Shown here one piece after another: positions 14,201 to 23,800 of a stretch of 64,000 bases of DNA. The position numbers and the translations under genes are program-made. Numbering within the stretch: the first letter of the stretch is position 1; each line of letters begins with the position of its first letter. The notes under the pieces were generated by a model. That model worked only from the letters and a program-made list of their open reading frames with translations, searched no databases and was not told where the DNA came from. This DNA is from Rostratula benghalensis (lineage: Eukaryota; Chordata; Aves; Charadriiformes; Rostratulidae): the NCBI GenBank assembly GCA_013399305.1, contig VXAI01000067.1, forward strand, positions 186,001 through 250,000, given 5' to 3'.

Positions 14201-17200
14201 ATATGTAAGAATGAGCAGCACAAACGGGTTGGATTACTGACATGGTCACTGACAATAAAACTGCTGGACAGTTTCTGGCATGATAATTTTGAAATGTCCA
14301 AGTAACCCAGTGAAGTATAACACGTACATACCCTTGTGAAGCCAGCAGCGATCAGGGGCAATATTGATGACTCTTCACGATCAGCATGCCTTTTAAAAAA
14401 GGATGATAAGATTATTTCTGTAATCAACTAAGACAAAATTTCACAAGGCATTGACATACCTGTACCCAGATGTCACACCAAAGGCTAATATGGCTAGATC
14501 CTTATAGGACCCTTGAATAAAACATATATTTTGTGGGTTTTATAAGCTTTCATCTTTGACATAGATAAGACAAAATGTTATTTTCCTTTCCAGTTTTTAA
14601 ACAGATCAAATTGCTCTACATCTTTTTTTTCTTTTTGTAACTCATCAGATCTCCTGTTTGTTCTGAGACTAATCACACTGAAAAGACTGATCAAGAAAAG
14701 CATAATTTTTATTAATACCAAAATACAGATCTGTGAGGCAATTCCACAGTTCTGTAGACAATATGTCAGAGGAAAATTGAAACATACTTTTAAAGCCTCT
14801 AGCAATCAGGACAGGAGGAAACAAAACAAAACAATAAAATCCAAAGTGAGACCTCTTTAGTAAAAATTAGAAATCAAAAATTCTGTCCCAATCAAGTATG
14901 GTGAAAACTCTACATTGTGTAACACATTAGCACAGTAGAAGTTCTAATTCAAGTTCCTTAATGTAGTATTTACTTTTCCAATGCCAAGATTTGCATTTTG
15001 TTGATTGTGTGAAAGTAAAGATATGAGCATTTACCTTCGTACTACACCAATAATGACTGTATTTTCTGAGGGTTTTGTTGTTCTGATAGACCTTTAAATA
15101 AAAAAGCAAGTAGATTTAACTTTTTTTTAAAGTTCATATTACAGAAAACATGTCTTTACAGAATCTTCACACAGTATTTTTCTTCAACAACACAAAAATC
15201 AAATCCCAAGCCTGATGGACCACTAAGAAAGGAGAACAAATTTAGCAATGACACAGAGAATGTAGATTAATATAAACCTCAAATACTCTCAGTGGGGAAA
15301 TAGCATAACTTCTCCCTTCTGAAAAAACTTGTGTAAAGGACTTTGTCTCACTCATTTAAGGAGCATTTTACTTTATTCTGGGACAGAACGGTAAAAAAGT
15401 AACAGGAGAGCAGCGCTCCTATCTAGTCTTTGCCTGACAAAGACCTTAGCTAGTTTCTTTAGTTTAGGGAGGAAAGGAGCCTTTGCCCCAGTGCCCTGGA
15501 CCCACCACGCTCGCCCAGGGAACATAACCTGACCCCACCGCCCCCACCCCACAGACTCTTACTCAGTCTAGACACATTCCCAAGGGGTGTTTCACTGGAA
15601 AGTCACTGGAGCAAGGCACCACTGCCTGTCACGTCTCTGCAGAGACTCAGAAAGGCAAATCCTTTTCCCCTTTTTTTATTCTTTGTAGCAGTTTGTGAAA
15701 GCGGTTTTGGAATGAGTTTGCAACTTTGCTCTTTGTAACAGATTTTCAAATGTTGTAGGTATGGAAACATGGACACAAAACACTGCCTATTTGCATCTGG
15801 AGTTACTCAACAGCAAGAGCCATTCCAAAAAATTCAGAACCCTAATGAAGTGAATGTATTGATTAAATTGCTTGGTGGCATATGTGATCTTTGCAGTTAA
15901 TTTATTGTGCAAACACGACACCAGGTATTAGAAAAAAAGCTGAACAGTTCACTATGGGAAGAAATTTGTACACTGTGGTTCCAAGCCAGATTGAGCTTCA
16001 GATATCCTAGCACACAACTAAATATGCTGCAGCTACCACGTGTAAAGCACTGAGGTAACAATGTTGATGCTGGCAGTGGACATCTGTCCAAAAAACTGTC
16101 AACATTCAACAGATTTTATAAAAGGGTCATATAAAAACAAAAAAATTTTGTTGATGTGTTAACTATACAGCTAAGCATCAATTACACTGAAATGGTGCTT
16201 ACCTGCATAATGCTTCTGCATCGAAGTATCTGGAATGTCTGTGGTCAATAATGACAATGTCATGGTGTTTATCAAGAAAGCATTCTAGTGCAGACTCAGG
16301 TGTCCTGGCAATGTTACATCGAAATCCAGCTTTCTCACATGCCCAACAGAACCCATTACTCTGGTTATCTTCTTTGGCAAACACTAAAAGTACCTGGGTT
16401 AAAGACAGAGAGTGAATCATTGCAAACAAGTCTTATACATATAATAGATTCTATGACTTCTGCCTCTTCTTAACATGTTTTTTAAGGCTACTTCCAAGGC
16501 TTAATCCATTGGTTTTGACCTAATTGCTTTCTACAGACTGTTGAAACACAAAGGTATAATAAAAAGGCAGATAAAAGAGTCTGCCAGAGCTACTTACATC
16601 CACATGGGAAGAACAAGTTGGGGAAGTGGCACTGTCATCACTAGCTACAAAGAGAGCTGAGACTAGATGCCTACATTTCAGACAGTGTACATGAAATAAC
16701 AGTGAGTCTACTGCTCACTGAAATGGTCTCGCATATCAACATTTTCTCGAGTTTTATTTATCTTGCCAGGATCCTATTCCAGGAAAAAAAAAAAAAAGAA
16801 AAAGCCATGGTTCACCTTATGGGAATTAATATTTAATGGTGCTTCAATGGCATGATGAAAAATGTGCTAATAAATCGGGAGAATTTTAGAGTGGCCAATG
16901 ACTGGACAAAAGCAATACAATTATTAGTAGTAATAAAGGAGGCAGTAATGTTCAAGGAATGCTTTTGAGTTATATTTGGGAAACAACTGGATAAGGCTGT
17001 CCTAAGATCTGCTGTTCGATGATAATACTGTCTGTGCTGACAGTAACTCAGGAAGACGTTGAACTGCAGCTCTTGAAGACAGACATTTTCAAATTCTCAG
17101 GTCCCGATTGCTTTCACTCTGGAGTTTGTAATTACTGACTAAGGAACTCTTGGATTATTAACGGTTCGGTATGTCTTGGGATACAGGAGGACTTTCAGAG

Positions 17201-17840
17201 GAAGTCCAAAGGAGTCATGTATCTGCAAACCTCATACCCATCCCAGACAAAATAAGGGGACAAGTGACATACAACCTGTATTAATAAAGCAATAAAGGAG
17301 GATGAATTCCAGCCAACAAAGAATAACAAAAAACGTACTTTGCCAAACTCACTTCATACCTTTTGTGATGATACTGTAAGTTTGGTTGACGCTAGTAGCA
17401 ATGCTGGTGTAAAAGACCTTGACAGGACATTTGGCTTAATATCATTTTGATGAGACCTTGATTAAGAATTTATTACCAGCCAAATACAAAACAAGGTTCA
17501 CACTAAATTGATTACAAGCTAATTGATAGCAAAAAGAACTACAGATAGCTATTTTTATGACCTGAGAGATGCTTGGAGACAAGAGTTAAGCAGGATTTTT
17601 AGGATATCACACAGAATGTCATTATAAAAAAAAAACAAACCAAAAAACCTGTTAGGCGCATGCTATCACTTCCCAAAAACAATCTGTGAAGATCTCTACA
17701 CCCAAAAAATTCCTGTCATAAATTTCAAGCTAGCTTCTATCATGTTTCAGGAGTTAAGATTTCAGTTTGAACTGTTGTATTACCTGGAGCTGGTCTTGAT
17801 GAAGTCTCATAGGGCCAAACTGCACATCTGTTACTGGTGC
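2118..17840 (-). CDS. PDE8A: PDE8A, cAMP phosphodiesterase 8A, 13 internal exons (regulatory half)
   Basis: PDE8A hydrolyses cAMP to 5'-AMP with very high affinity and limits PKA signalling. Joining, on the minus strand, 17840-17784, 16393-16203, 15091-15035, 14389-14332, 12822-12734, 12506-12428, 11912-11775, 6655-6567, 5310-5259, 5158-5116, 4325-4248, 2986-2916 and 2282-2118 gives 1167 nt, or 389 codons with no stop. Every junction is GT..AG and every phase matches. Residues below are numbered within this 389-residue segment. Order: lead-in 1-19, REC domain about 20-150, PAS domain about 152-255, linker with RRKGS (Ser298), basic RRHSS segment, and pre-catalytic block 335-389. Compared with the roughly 829-residue mammalian protein (from memory), the first ~60 residues and the whole catalytic domain are outside the window. 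No frameshift or damaged splice site was seen, so the gene looks functional. PDE8B is the alternative, but the paralogue-specific stretches favour PDE8A. Confidence 0.95.
2283..2915 (-). other. PDE8A: PDE8A intron, 633 bp
   Basis: This intron separates the pre-catalytic exon from the RRHSS exon. The part from about 2700 to 2890 is GC-richer, which leaves several frames open by composition alone. I see no other feature. Confidence 0.85.
2916..2986 (-). CDS. PDE8A: PDE8A exon: basic linker, [12 protein letters not shown]
   Basis: This exon has 71 nt. Two bases complete Gly, then come [15 protein letters not shown] and TIEAPITK, ending in phase 0. The acceptor is CACGCAG and the donor GTAATG. 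The block [17 protein letters not shown] is nearly invariant in vertebrate PDE8. A second AG four bases inside the exon would shift the frame and is not used for the conserved product. Confidence 0.95.
2987..4247 (-). other. PDE8A: PDE8A intron, 1.26 kb
   Basis: This intron contains a T-rich GTTT-like stretch near 3240-3270, an A-run near 3868 and a TATA/TGTA-rich low-complexity stretch near 4135-4200. I saw nothing coding. Confidence 0.85.
4248..4325 (-). CDS. PDE8A: PDE8A exon: linker with PKA site RRKGS
   Basis: This exon has 78 nt. Two bases complete an Asp codon, then come [18 protein letters not shown] and TTSRGSD, plus one base of a Gly codon. The acceptor is TCTCTACAG and the donor GTATGT. 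RRKGS (Ser codon 4285-4287) matches the site reported as PKA-phosphorylated Ser359 in human PDE8A. Two further AGs lie 8 and 16 bases inside the exon. With the preceding 43-nt exon included, only the outermost AG keeps the frame, and this decided the start. Confidence 0.9.
4326..5115 (-). other. PDE8A: PDE8A intron, 790 bp, with GC-richer block
   Basis: Roughly 4560-5060 is visibly richer in GC than its surroundings and is open for 191 codons on the opposite strand (4612-5187). That frame runs into the antisense of the 43-nt PDE8A exon. It looks like no protein I know, so I treat it as intron, perhaps carrying an old insertion. Confidence 0.7.
5116..5158 (-). CDS. PDE8A: PDE8A exon: variable linker, 43 nt
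   Basis: This is a very small exon (43 nt), starting in phase 0 and ending one base into a codon. It encodes [14 protein letters not shown]. The acceptor is TTTGTAG and the donor GTATGA. The AEK..E.VQ pattern fits the linker of mammalian PDE8A (AEKISECVQ, from memory). Joined to the next exon through the acceptor before 4325, the linker length equals the mammalian one, which supports both boundaries. Confidence 0.87.
5259..5310 (-). CDS. PDE8A: PDE8A exon: last PAS strand
   Basis: This exon has 52 nt. One base completes Gly, then come [17 protein letters not shown], ending in phase 0. The acceptor is CTACAG and the donor [14 protein letters not shown] closes the PAS sheet. The asparagine-rich tail begins the variable linker. 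Only 100 bases separate it from the next exon. Confidence 0.93.
5311..6566 (-). other. PDE8A: PDE8A intron, 1.26 kb
   Basis: This is ordinary intron sequence between the two last PAS exons. I see no recognisable repeat or second gene. Confidence 0.8.
6567..6655 (-). CDS. PDE8A: PDE8A exon: PAS domain beta sheet
   Basis: This exon has 89 nt, starts in phase 0 and ends with two bases of a Gly codon. It encodes [18 protein letters not shown], then [11 protein letters not shown]. The acceptor is TTTTCAG and the donor GTAAGT. The W.G.....KNG.......I.PV pattern is the second half of a PAS fold. It is separated from the preceding exon by a 5.1 kb intron. Confidence 0.96.
6656..11774 (-). other. PDE8A: PDE8A intron, 5.1 kb, splitting the PAS domain
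   Basis: This intron is mostly AT-rich. Two GC-richer patches (about 6820-7160 and 7700-7975) are open in several frames at once, which is a composition effect rather than a sign of coding. I found no exon of PDE8A and no RNA gene in it. The PAS reading frame continues directly from 11775 to 6655. Confidence 0.8.
11775..11912 (-). CDS. PDE8A: PDE8A exon: PAS core
   Basis: This exon has 138 nt (46 codons), phase 0 at both ends, so it can be skipped without a frameshift. It reads [20 protein letters not shown] and continues to INSCIKIGK. The acceptor is TTTCACAG and the donor GTGAGT. YVNPAFE..MGY..GELIGK is the canonical PAS core motif. The INEKKAD stretch after it separates PDE8A from PDE8B. 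Confidence 0.96.
11913..12427 (-). other. PDE8A: PDE8A intron, 515 bp
   Basis: This is AT-rich intron sequence. I saw nothing recognisable. Confidence 0.85.
12428..12506 (-). CDS. PDE8A: PDE8A exon: start of PAS domain
   Basis: This exon has 79 nt. One base completes the Arg codon, then come 26 codons from [12 protein letters not shown] to TSEDHVIQ, ending in phase 0. The acceptor is CTCCAG after a pure pyrimidine run, and the donor is GTTTGT. FTAL...AIEIT is the usual first helix and strand of a PAS sensor fold. Confidence 0.93.
12734..12822 (-). CDS. PDE8A: PDE8A exon: end of REC domain and REC-PAS connector
   Basis: This exon has 89 nt, starts in phase 0 and ends two bases into an Arg codon. 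It encodes [20 protein letters not shown] and then GEVRAQFKL. The acceptor is TTTGCAG and the donor GTAATT. RYVEN is the last receiver strand, and [10 protein letters not shown] the closing helix that leads into the PAS domain. Confidence 0.95.
12823..14331 (-). other. PDE8A: PDE8A intron, 1.5 kb
   Basis: This is AT-rich intron sequence with a short TA-repeat near 12920-12934. I saw no exon or recognisable mobile element. Confidence 0.8.
14332..14389 (-). CDS. PDE8A: PDE8A exon: REC domain, AGFTR segment
   Basis: This exon has 58 nt. It completes an Arg codon, then encodes [19 protein letters not shown], leaving in phase 0. The acceptor is TAAAAG and the donor GTATGT. IAAGFTR corresponds to the A-G-A/F turn before the last receiver strand. 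Relative to the mammalian sequence I remember (RRVDREE), this copy has one extra residue (RRHADREE). Confidence 0.92.
14390..15034 (-). other. PDE8A: PDE8A intron, 645 bp
   Basis: This is ordinary AT-rich intron sequence. I saw nothing recognisable. Confidence 0.8.
15035..15091 (-). CDS. PDE8A: PDE8A exon: REC domain, fourth strand
   Basis: This exon has 57 nt, entered one base into a codon (completing Arg) and left with two bases of the next Arg codon. It reads [18 protein letters not shown]. The acceptor is TTAAAG and the donor GTAAAT. The ENTVIIGVV stretch is the beta-4 strand of the receiver fold. In mammalian PDE8A the matching stretch ends VIVGVV (from memory). Confidence 0.9.
15092..16202 (-). 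other. PDE8A: PDE8A intron, 1.1 kb
   Basis: This is ordinary intron sequence with a small GC-richer patch near 15470-15560. I saw nothing coding. Confidence 0.8.
16203..16393 (-). CDS. PDE8A: PDE8A exon: first half of REC (receiver-like) domain
   Basis: This exon has 191 nt and encodes [10 protein letters not shown]... to ...FDAEALC plus two bases of a split Arg codon. The acceptor is AACCCAG and the donor GTAAGC. The segment has the layout of a bacterial response-regulator receiver: a first beta strand (VLLVF) followed by an acidic pair (Glu27, Asp28 in segment numbering), and a third strand IVIID ending in Asp69 (codon 16244-16246), where two-component receivers carry the phospho-accepting Asp. 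The helix DAEALCRSI that follows also fits. Whether this Asp is ever phosphorylated in vertebrates is not shown by the sequence. Confidence 0.95.
16394..17783 (-). other. PDE8A: PDE8A intron, 1.39 kb
   Basis: This intron holds the decayed CR1-like fragment in its 5' half (17170-17570) and an A-run near 16781-16795. Otherwise I see nothing. Confidence 0.8.
17170..17570 (+). mobile_element. Ancient CR1-type LINE fragment (reverse transcriptase region)
   Basis: This lies inside a PDE8A intron, on the opposite strand to the gene. Read on the plus strand with frameshifts, 17340-17560 gives a decayed version of the CR1 reverse-transcriptase pattern: LPNS...[10 protein letters not shown], then a K-DLD stretch, then remnants of a W-L motif. 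The upstream part (CKPHTHP-like, near 17225) fits the region that precedes it in the family. Stops and frameshifts show that it has been dead for a long time. The assignment rests on remembered family consensus, so the borders are approximate. Confidence 0.5.
17784..17840 (-). CDS. PDE8A: PDE8A exon: conserved lead-in to REC domain
   Basis: This exon has 57 nt and encodes 19 residues ([19 protein letters not shown]), phase 0 at both ends. The acceptor reads TTCTAG and the donor GTAATA. The DVQFGPMR core is the family signature just before the receiver domain. It is too short to stand out as an open frame and was found by reading the minus strand upstream of the REC exon. It is probably coding exon 2. 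The next exon 5' is not in the window. Confidence 0.9.
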
Positions 17841-20800
17841 CTAGAAGAAATAAGAAGGGATCTTATTAATGTATGTACACCTAGGGAAGAAGAAAAATTA
17901 GCTCTGTTAGAGAAGACATTTCTTATTTACCACTCTCTCCCAGAGATATTGCTATCATTATGAGGATGCTTCCACATGAAGGTCTTATTCTGCTTTTGTA
18001 AATTTATATGCTAAGCTACATTAACGCACTCAGAAACCAACAAGATTTTATTCAAGTAATTTTTCTATTGTCATTTTAAACAAAGTAATGGATTAGTCAA
18101 CAAATCTGGTGGACAGATTGTTATTTTTCTGTATCCTGTGTACCACTCCAGCTGTTCTGCAAAACATGTGTTTAAAAATGGGTATTTTTAAAGTCCAAAA
18201 ACGCATTAAATCTGCAGGAGAAAGGCAAAACCAGGTAACTCTTCTCTTAAAATTTCACATGTAACAGGTACCCAAGACTGTTACAAAGACACACTAATTT
18301 AACTTCTCCAAGGGTATCCTGCTGCATTCCCGCCTTCCTGCCCAGCCCCTCCAGGGAAGGTTTCAGAAATTCAGATACTTAACACATGCATCCAACATGC
18401 AAATTTTCTTTGGAAAATGCTGTTCCATGTAATGCTTTCTGCATGCCAGCCATTCCCACATTAGATTCTGTTCAACCAACACTGGCAAACAGTTTGGCTG
18501 AGGATCCATGAACTGAGCTGGATCCCTCCTTCTCATGTCTCACTTCAAGCTATGGAGGTCAATGACCAGAAGGGCTGCTTATCACAACTGGCTCTCTTTG
18601 ATACGATTAATCATTAATCATGCCTGAACATGAATGACTTCAATTGATACAGAATGAACTTTCTAAAGTAGTTAAACACATAAATACAGAGGGAGACTCC
18701 AACAGGATTGCACAGGTTAGGTTCTTTGGGAATTCCCATGAGAAAAGTATCTGCGCTTTTATGTGCTTAAATATTTTTCACTCTTGTCTCTGAAATGAAA
18801 ACTAAAAAACCAGAAACAGAGTCCAACCAATGGTCCCTGGAGTTACATAGACTCTTCAAAGGTAACCGGATTAAAAAAGTGGAAGAAAATTACTTTTAGC
18901 AATGAGGTAGACGGAAGAGATCTCTGGATTCATATGTACAAAGAAACATCCAGTGAGCAGAAAAGTGGCATTTTTACATTGCTGTTTTTCAGAGAAAAAA
19001 CACACTTGAAGATCAGATTTACTGCTTTGCAGCTTAGAATTTTTCCAATAAGCAATTTTAAAGATTCATCAGCACATCCCACAGAAAAATCTTTTAGAAT
19101 TACACACTCTGTTCTTTCTATGACCTTACTGCTCCATTGCTCAGCCTTCAGAGCGTCTGGTGTGTGATTTTATTTATTTATCAACTTGGAAATAATCACT
19201 GTAACATTAAATAAGCAAGAAACATGAGTCAAGGAAAAATGGCAACATAGTGCCTGTGAAAACAAGCTAGGAACCAGTGTTTGCCTGTCTTACTTAACAG
19301 GGCCTCTAAAAGCTTATGTTAAAATGACAGGGAGGGGGTCCAGATTTACTCTCAGTCATCCTGGTCAGATCAGCTTAGTTTAAATACCCTCCAGTCACTT
19401 TTTTCTAATGGTGAGACCAAAAATCTCACTTCGGTTAGAAAAAATGAAGCTCCTTTTTTCTCCCTTGCGGTCCATCATCCAATTTATTCAAAGTCTGCAC
19501 TAGAAATAGCAAATACTTGGGCTGATAATGCATATAGCGGAATGGAATCCAGCTTTTTGCACCAGTGTTACTGGTTTTGCAGCACTGACAGCAGTAACTA
19601 CTTGTCCAGAATCACTAAGAGGAGCAGAAATCCCGGAAGGAATTTCAGAGAGGGAGCGTATCTATTAAGAGATGGATTTTTTCAGTCACTTCTCTGACCA
19701 TAACCACACTTGAAATTAAATTTTGAAGCATTTATTTTGTAGAATCCAGCTGCCAGCATAAAGCAGCAAGTGTTCACCGAGAGATAGCGAGGTTCAGCCC
19801 CAGAGCTGAACTCACTGGCATGTGGGGGGTATGTAAAAGCCCATCTATCAGGGTGGCATACCCTTGGTCCCAGTCCAAGGGGAATTTTAACACGTGAGAT
19901 AAAACCAGTTACTGCTTTTTGGATGCTTCTTTCTTTTATACACATTATGAATGAATAGTCATCAAAGTATTTAAAGGACCAAGCCTGAAAAACACTTTTC
20001 TGCCAAAAAACCTGTGGCCATTCTAAACTGAAAATACCTGTCTATCCACCATTCAAGCTTAAGTTACAAGGACTGCCCAAATGAGACAAACTGTCTTGTT
20101 ACACGTTAACTTGCTGTCCTGAGCACAAGAAAAACCCCAGTCTGCATCTCAGCTGGAAAATTTTGGTGAACTCCAGTTAATTCTTAATTGTGTTGAAATC
20201 TGGTCAAAGAACTTGATTAATCATTTCAACTTTTTGTGTGCTGCCGGTAGCACTGAGAGGTAACACGCTGATTAAGCACTGTGTCCAAAATCAAGGCTTC
20301 AGCAAGGATTAGCAGGAACTCTCAACTACCGGTGAACTAAATGAGCTTTAAAAATACCCTTAATGCCGCAAGCTTACAACAAAACCAACCCCAGCCAAAG
20401 CTCCCATGTATAGTAGCTGCACAAACACAACTTCTGCCATTTCTTCCTTGAAGTTTTTGCCCTACTTGAAGAACAAAGACCCAAGTACATTTTCAGACTG
20501 ACAGACGTGGCGTACGCACGTGACAGCCTTCCAGGCAGGCACAAACCTGGAAGGAAGCGTACGAGAAGGCAGAGAGGTAGAACAAGTTGTAGGTTCCTGG
20601 AACTGATCAGGATAGAGCCAGGTCCCTTGCCAAAGAGCCACTGATGCAAACTTCATGAGTGCAGCACGTGTGACTGCGGCAAGACCTGAGCCCAGGACAC
20701 TGAGCAAACTGACTATGAATGCTAGTCTTTTGAAAACCCTTCCTTGGCCAAACCACCTGTAACTTGGGACCAGCTCCAACAGATGGTAGGAGGGGGTCCT

Positions 20801-23800
20801 GCTGCAGATGTCTGACAGCACAGCTGGCCCTCATTGCAGCCTCAGACTTAAACCACCCCAGGAGTGCAGGCTGGCACCAGAGAGCGTGGTCTGAAAAGCA
20901 CCTAAAGGCCAGCATAGTTTGCAACAGTAGCTAATTCTCAGGAGTTTGAAAATGCAAAGCTTCACCACTCAGTTCCTCAGGTCTGGGGAGGGGAAGCTGC
21001 CTGTAACAGCAGGCTGCAGGGCAGCAGTTACCAGTTAGCTGTAATTGCAGGCAGCAGCTCTGTTACTGCAGCAGCAAGTGTTCACAGCCTCTGCTTACAC
21101 ACACAGCAGATAATCAACTCCAGGCAACTTCAAATGCTTACACACAGCAACTGCAGCCATTTTACGTTCTCTGACCCGCTTGAACTACTGCTGGAAACAC
21201 TAATTTTTCACAAAATTTCCCTTTCTTATTTGAACACGGTATTTTCTGCCCTGTCGAACCAGGCCTGGCCCTGGCACAGAGGGAGATCCATCCCAAGGCA
21301 ACAGCATATGACAGCTGTCAACAGGGAGGTCTTCTGCTGTCTGCTGAGTGCAGCTTAATGCTGGCTAGAAGTGCTCTGAATGCTGTAGCTGCTAAGTTGT
21401 AAACATTGACATTGCTGATTACTTTGTGTTTCCAATGTCGGGTGGGGGGGGGGAAGTTTGGTAAATAAAAACAAGTGAAATAAGCTTTATAATGACAGAC
21501 TCAAACAACTGTGATGGATCTGATTAAAGTACAACAAACTCAATGTTGACCTGATATAACCTGGTAAAGTACTTCTCACTATGAGTCATTCTTCATGTTT
21601 TACCAGAACACAGTCTGGAGGAATGGTCTGTTCATGGTTGCTGGGTTGTTTTTTCTTTTTTTTTTTTATTTCCTACAGCTACAAAAACTTAAAATGAACT
21701 TGCTCAATGAATAAATGTAGAAAGGAATAACGAGTCAGCTTGATCCACAGGCTCCCTATGGTGATAAACTGCCTGGTTGGCATGTGGGACACATCAAAGC
21801 AGCCCACAGGTCTCCTATTTGCTAGAGATCTCATATCTTGGCTTTCTGCAAAATGCCTGTCTTACCATTACCAATTGGAGAGGAGAGCAAACCTCCAAAA
21901 AGGGCAGAGTCAGCCCCCAAAAAACCCTTTGACTATGAACTCCCATGCAATACTCCTGCTCTGCAAGGGCAAAGGCATTCCTTCTGGAGGCTGATTCTCT
22001 TAAGTCACTTCTTTTATGAAGCTTTTGTGGCATGTTTTAAAGCAGAGCCCTGCGCAGCCCAAGGCACTCCTCATCACAGCCGGGGCTGGGGGCTGCTGCA
22101 GCACCACCTGCTCCAGAGAAGGGCTGGCTGGGGAAGTCTGGGTGTCCTGGGGAGCAGGAGAGCTTGCCTGAAACACTCCTCTGCAATCCCCAACTGCGCC
22201 ATCACTTCCTTTCTGCCACAGAGGGCTGTGCTGGTGACAGGAATGATTCTTCATCTGGGCACATAATCGCCATGCTCAGCCCCGGCCTCCTGAGAGGGCA
22301 GGTAGAAGCATTTCTGCTCCTGCTGCTCTTCCCACCTTTTCCAGGTTCGTTTGCTGGAGGAGATGTGACAGATTATTTTTCCTGCAACTGACTTGAATAA
22401 AGAAGTGACATAAAATTTGGTGAATGGATTGCAGATGGAAACTGCTGCTGTATGGCAGACATCTGGGTTTAGAAAGTAGACAATGAGAAGAGAATTTCTG
22501 TTACTCATGTAACACTACATAACTGCCCTTCAAATAAAGACTTCAAGGCACTGACTCCTTATAATATATGAGACAGACACTACAATGATTAGACTTAAGA
22601 CCTTATTGCTGGTCCTAATAGACTACAGCTGGCAAAATTCATCATTTTACTCAGATCAATATTTTAACACATCACAAAAATGTGTTTTATCTAATCTTAA
22701 AATATATACATAAGTTTTCTACATACACTGGGTACATGATATCAATCAGCCTTAGTTGACTCATTACAGTAAGATTTGACAGTCTTAAATATCAAGATAT
22801 TCTAAGAGCGTTAGGACTGTTAATATAAACTAAATTTTGATGATTCTAAGAAAAACAAAGGGATAAATTTTACAAAGGAAAATATAACCTTTTCTTCTCC
22901 TGCTGTTTTAAACATAGATTTACCACCACAGAAAATGAAAGCTCAGGTGAACACCTGGATTTATACATACCTTGAACTTAAAATTATTCAGTATCTATTA
23001 AAGGCAGAAATTTGAATTCTATATGATAACACCCTATCTCAGAAACCTTAGCCAAATCCTCATGGATGCTGAAAGCTGGGAAGTAACACACTGGATATAA
23101 ACTGGCCTGACAAAGTCCAGGAGCCCACCCACTCAGGTCATACCAGTATGGTGCTTCTATCTCAACAGAGATACAGGGGGTATCATGAACAGGGGGTTCA
23201 TGACTCGCTGTGGCCAACATTTCTGAGCAAGAAACTCTCCATGTGCAGGATCAGCTATAGGTTTTTCACTATTCACATCTTTCTTTGTTTATAACCTGAA
23301 ATATATGACCCAATCCATGGTTATTTACCTATTTCTTTCTTGATGGAAATCTACTTAAGTAGAGAATTTAAGATTTGTCTTCCTATTTTCCATGGACTTT
23401 CTGCTAAATGCTTAACATCACTGTAGACATTGCAGACCTTGACAGCTTGGTTTTGTTACAAACTAAAGATTGGTGCAAGTTACATACAGTGCTGGCTGAA
23501 CATATCTTCCTAACACACACACATCCCCTCAGACCACAAATGGATTTTATAGTCCACCATCTGAATTCTGATCTGGTTAGCAACAGTGAAAATTCAGAGT
23601 AATCCTACCAAACACAAAGAGAATATGTTGGATTCATTTCAGGGTAAATGAAGTGGGAGTCTGGCCCCACGCAGCTACTCCTTGTGCTGTCTGGAGGCCA
23701 CAAGTTTGACTAAGAAGGAACAAAGCGTCCAAGGTTTCTGCCTTTGCTCAACAGATTCAAGGACAGAGGTAAACTCGGCTCTCAAAGACCCTCAGCTGTG

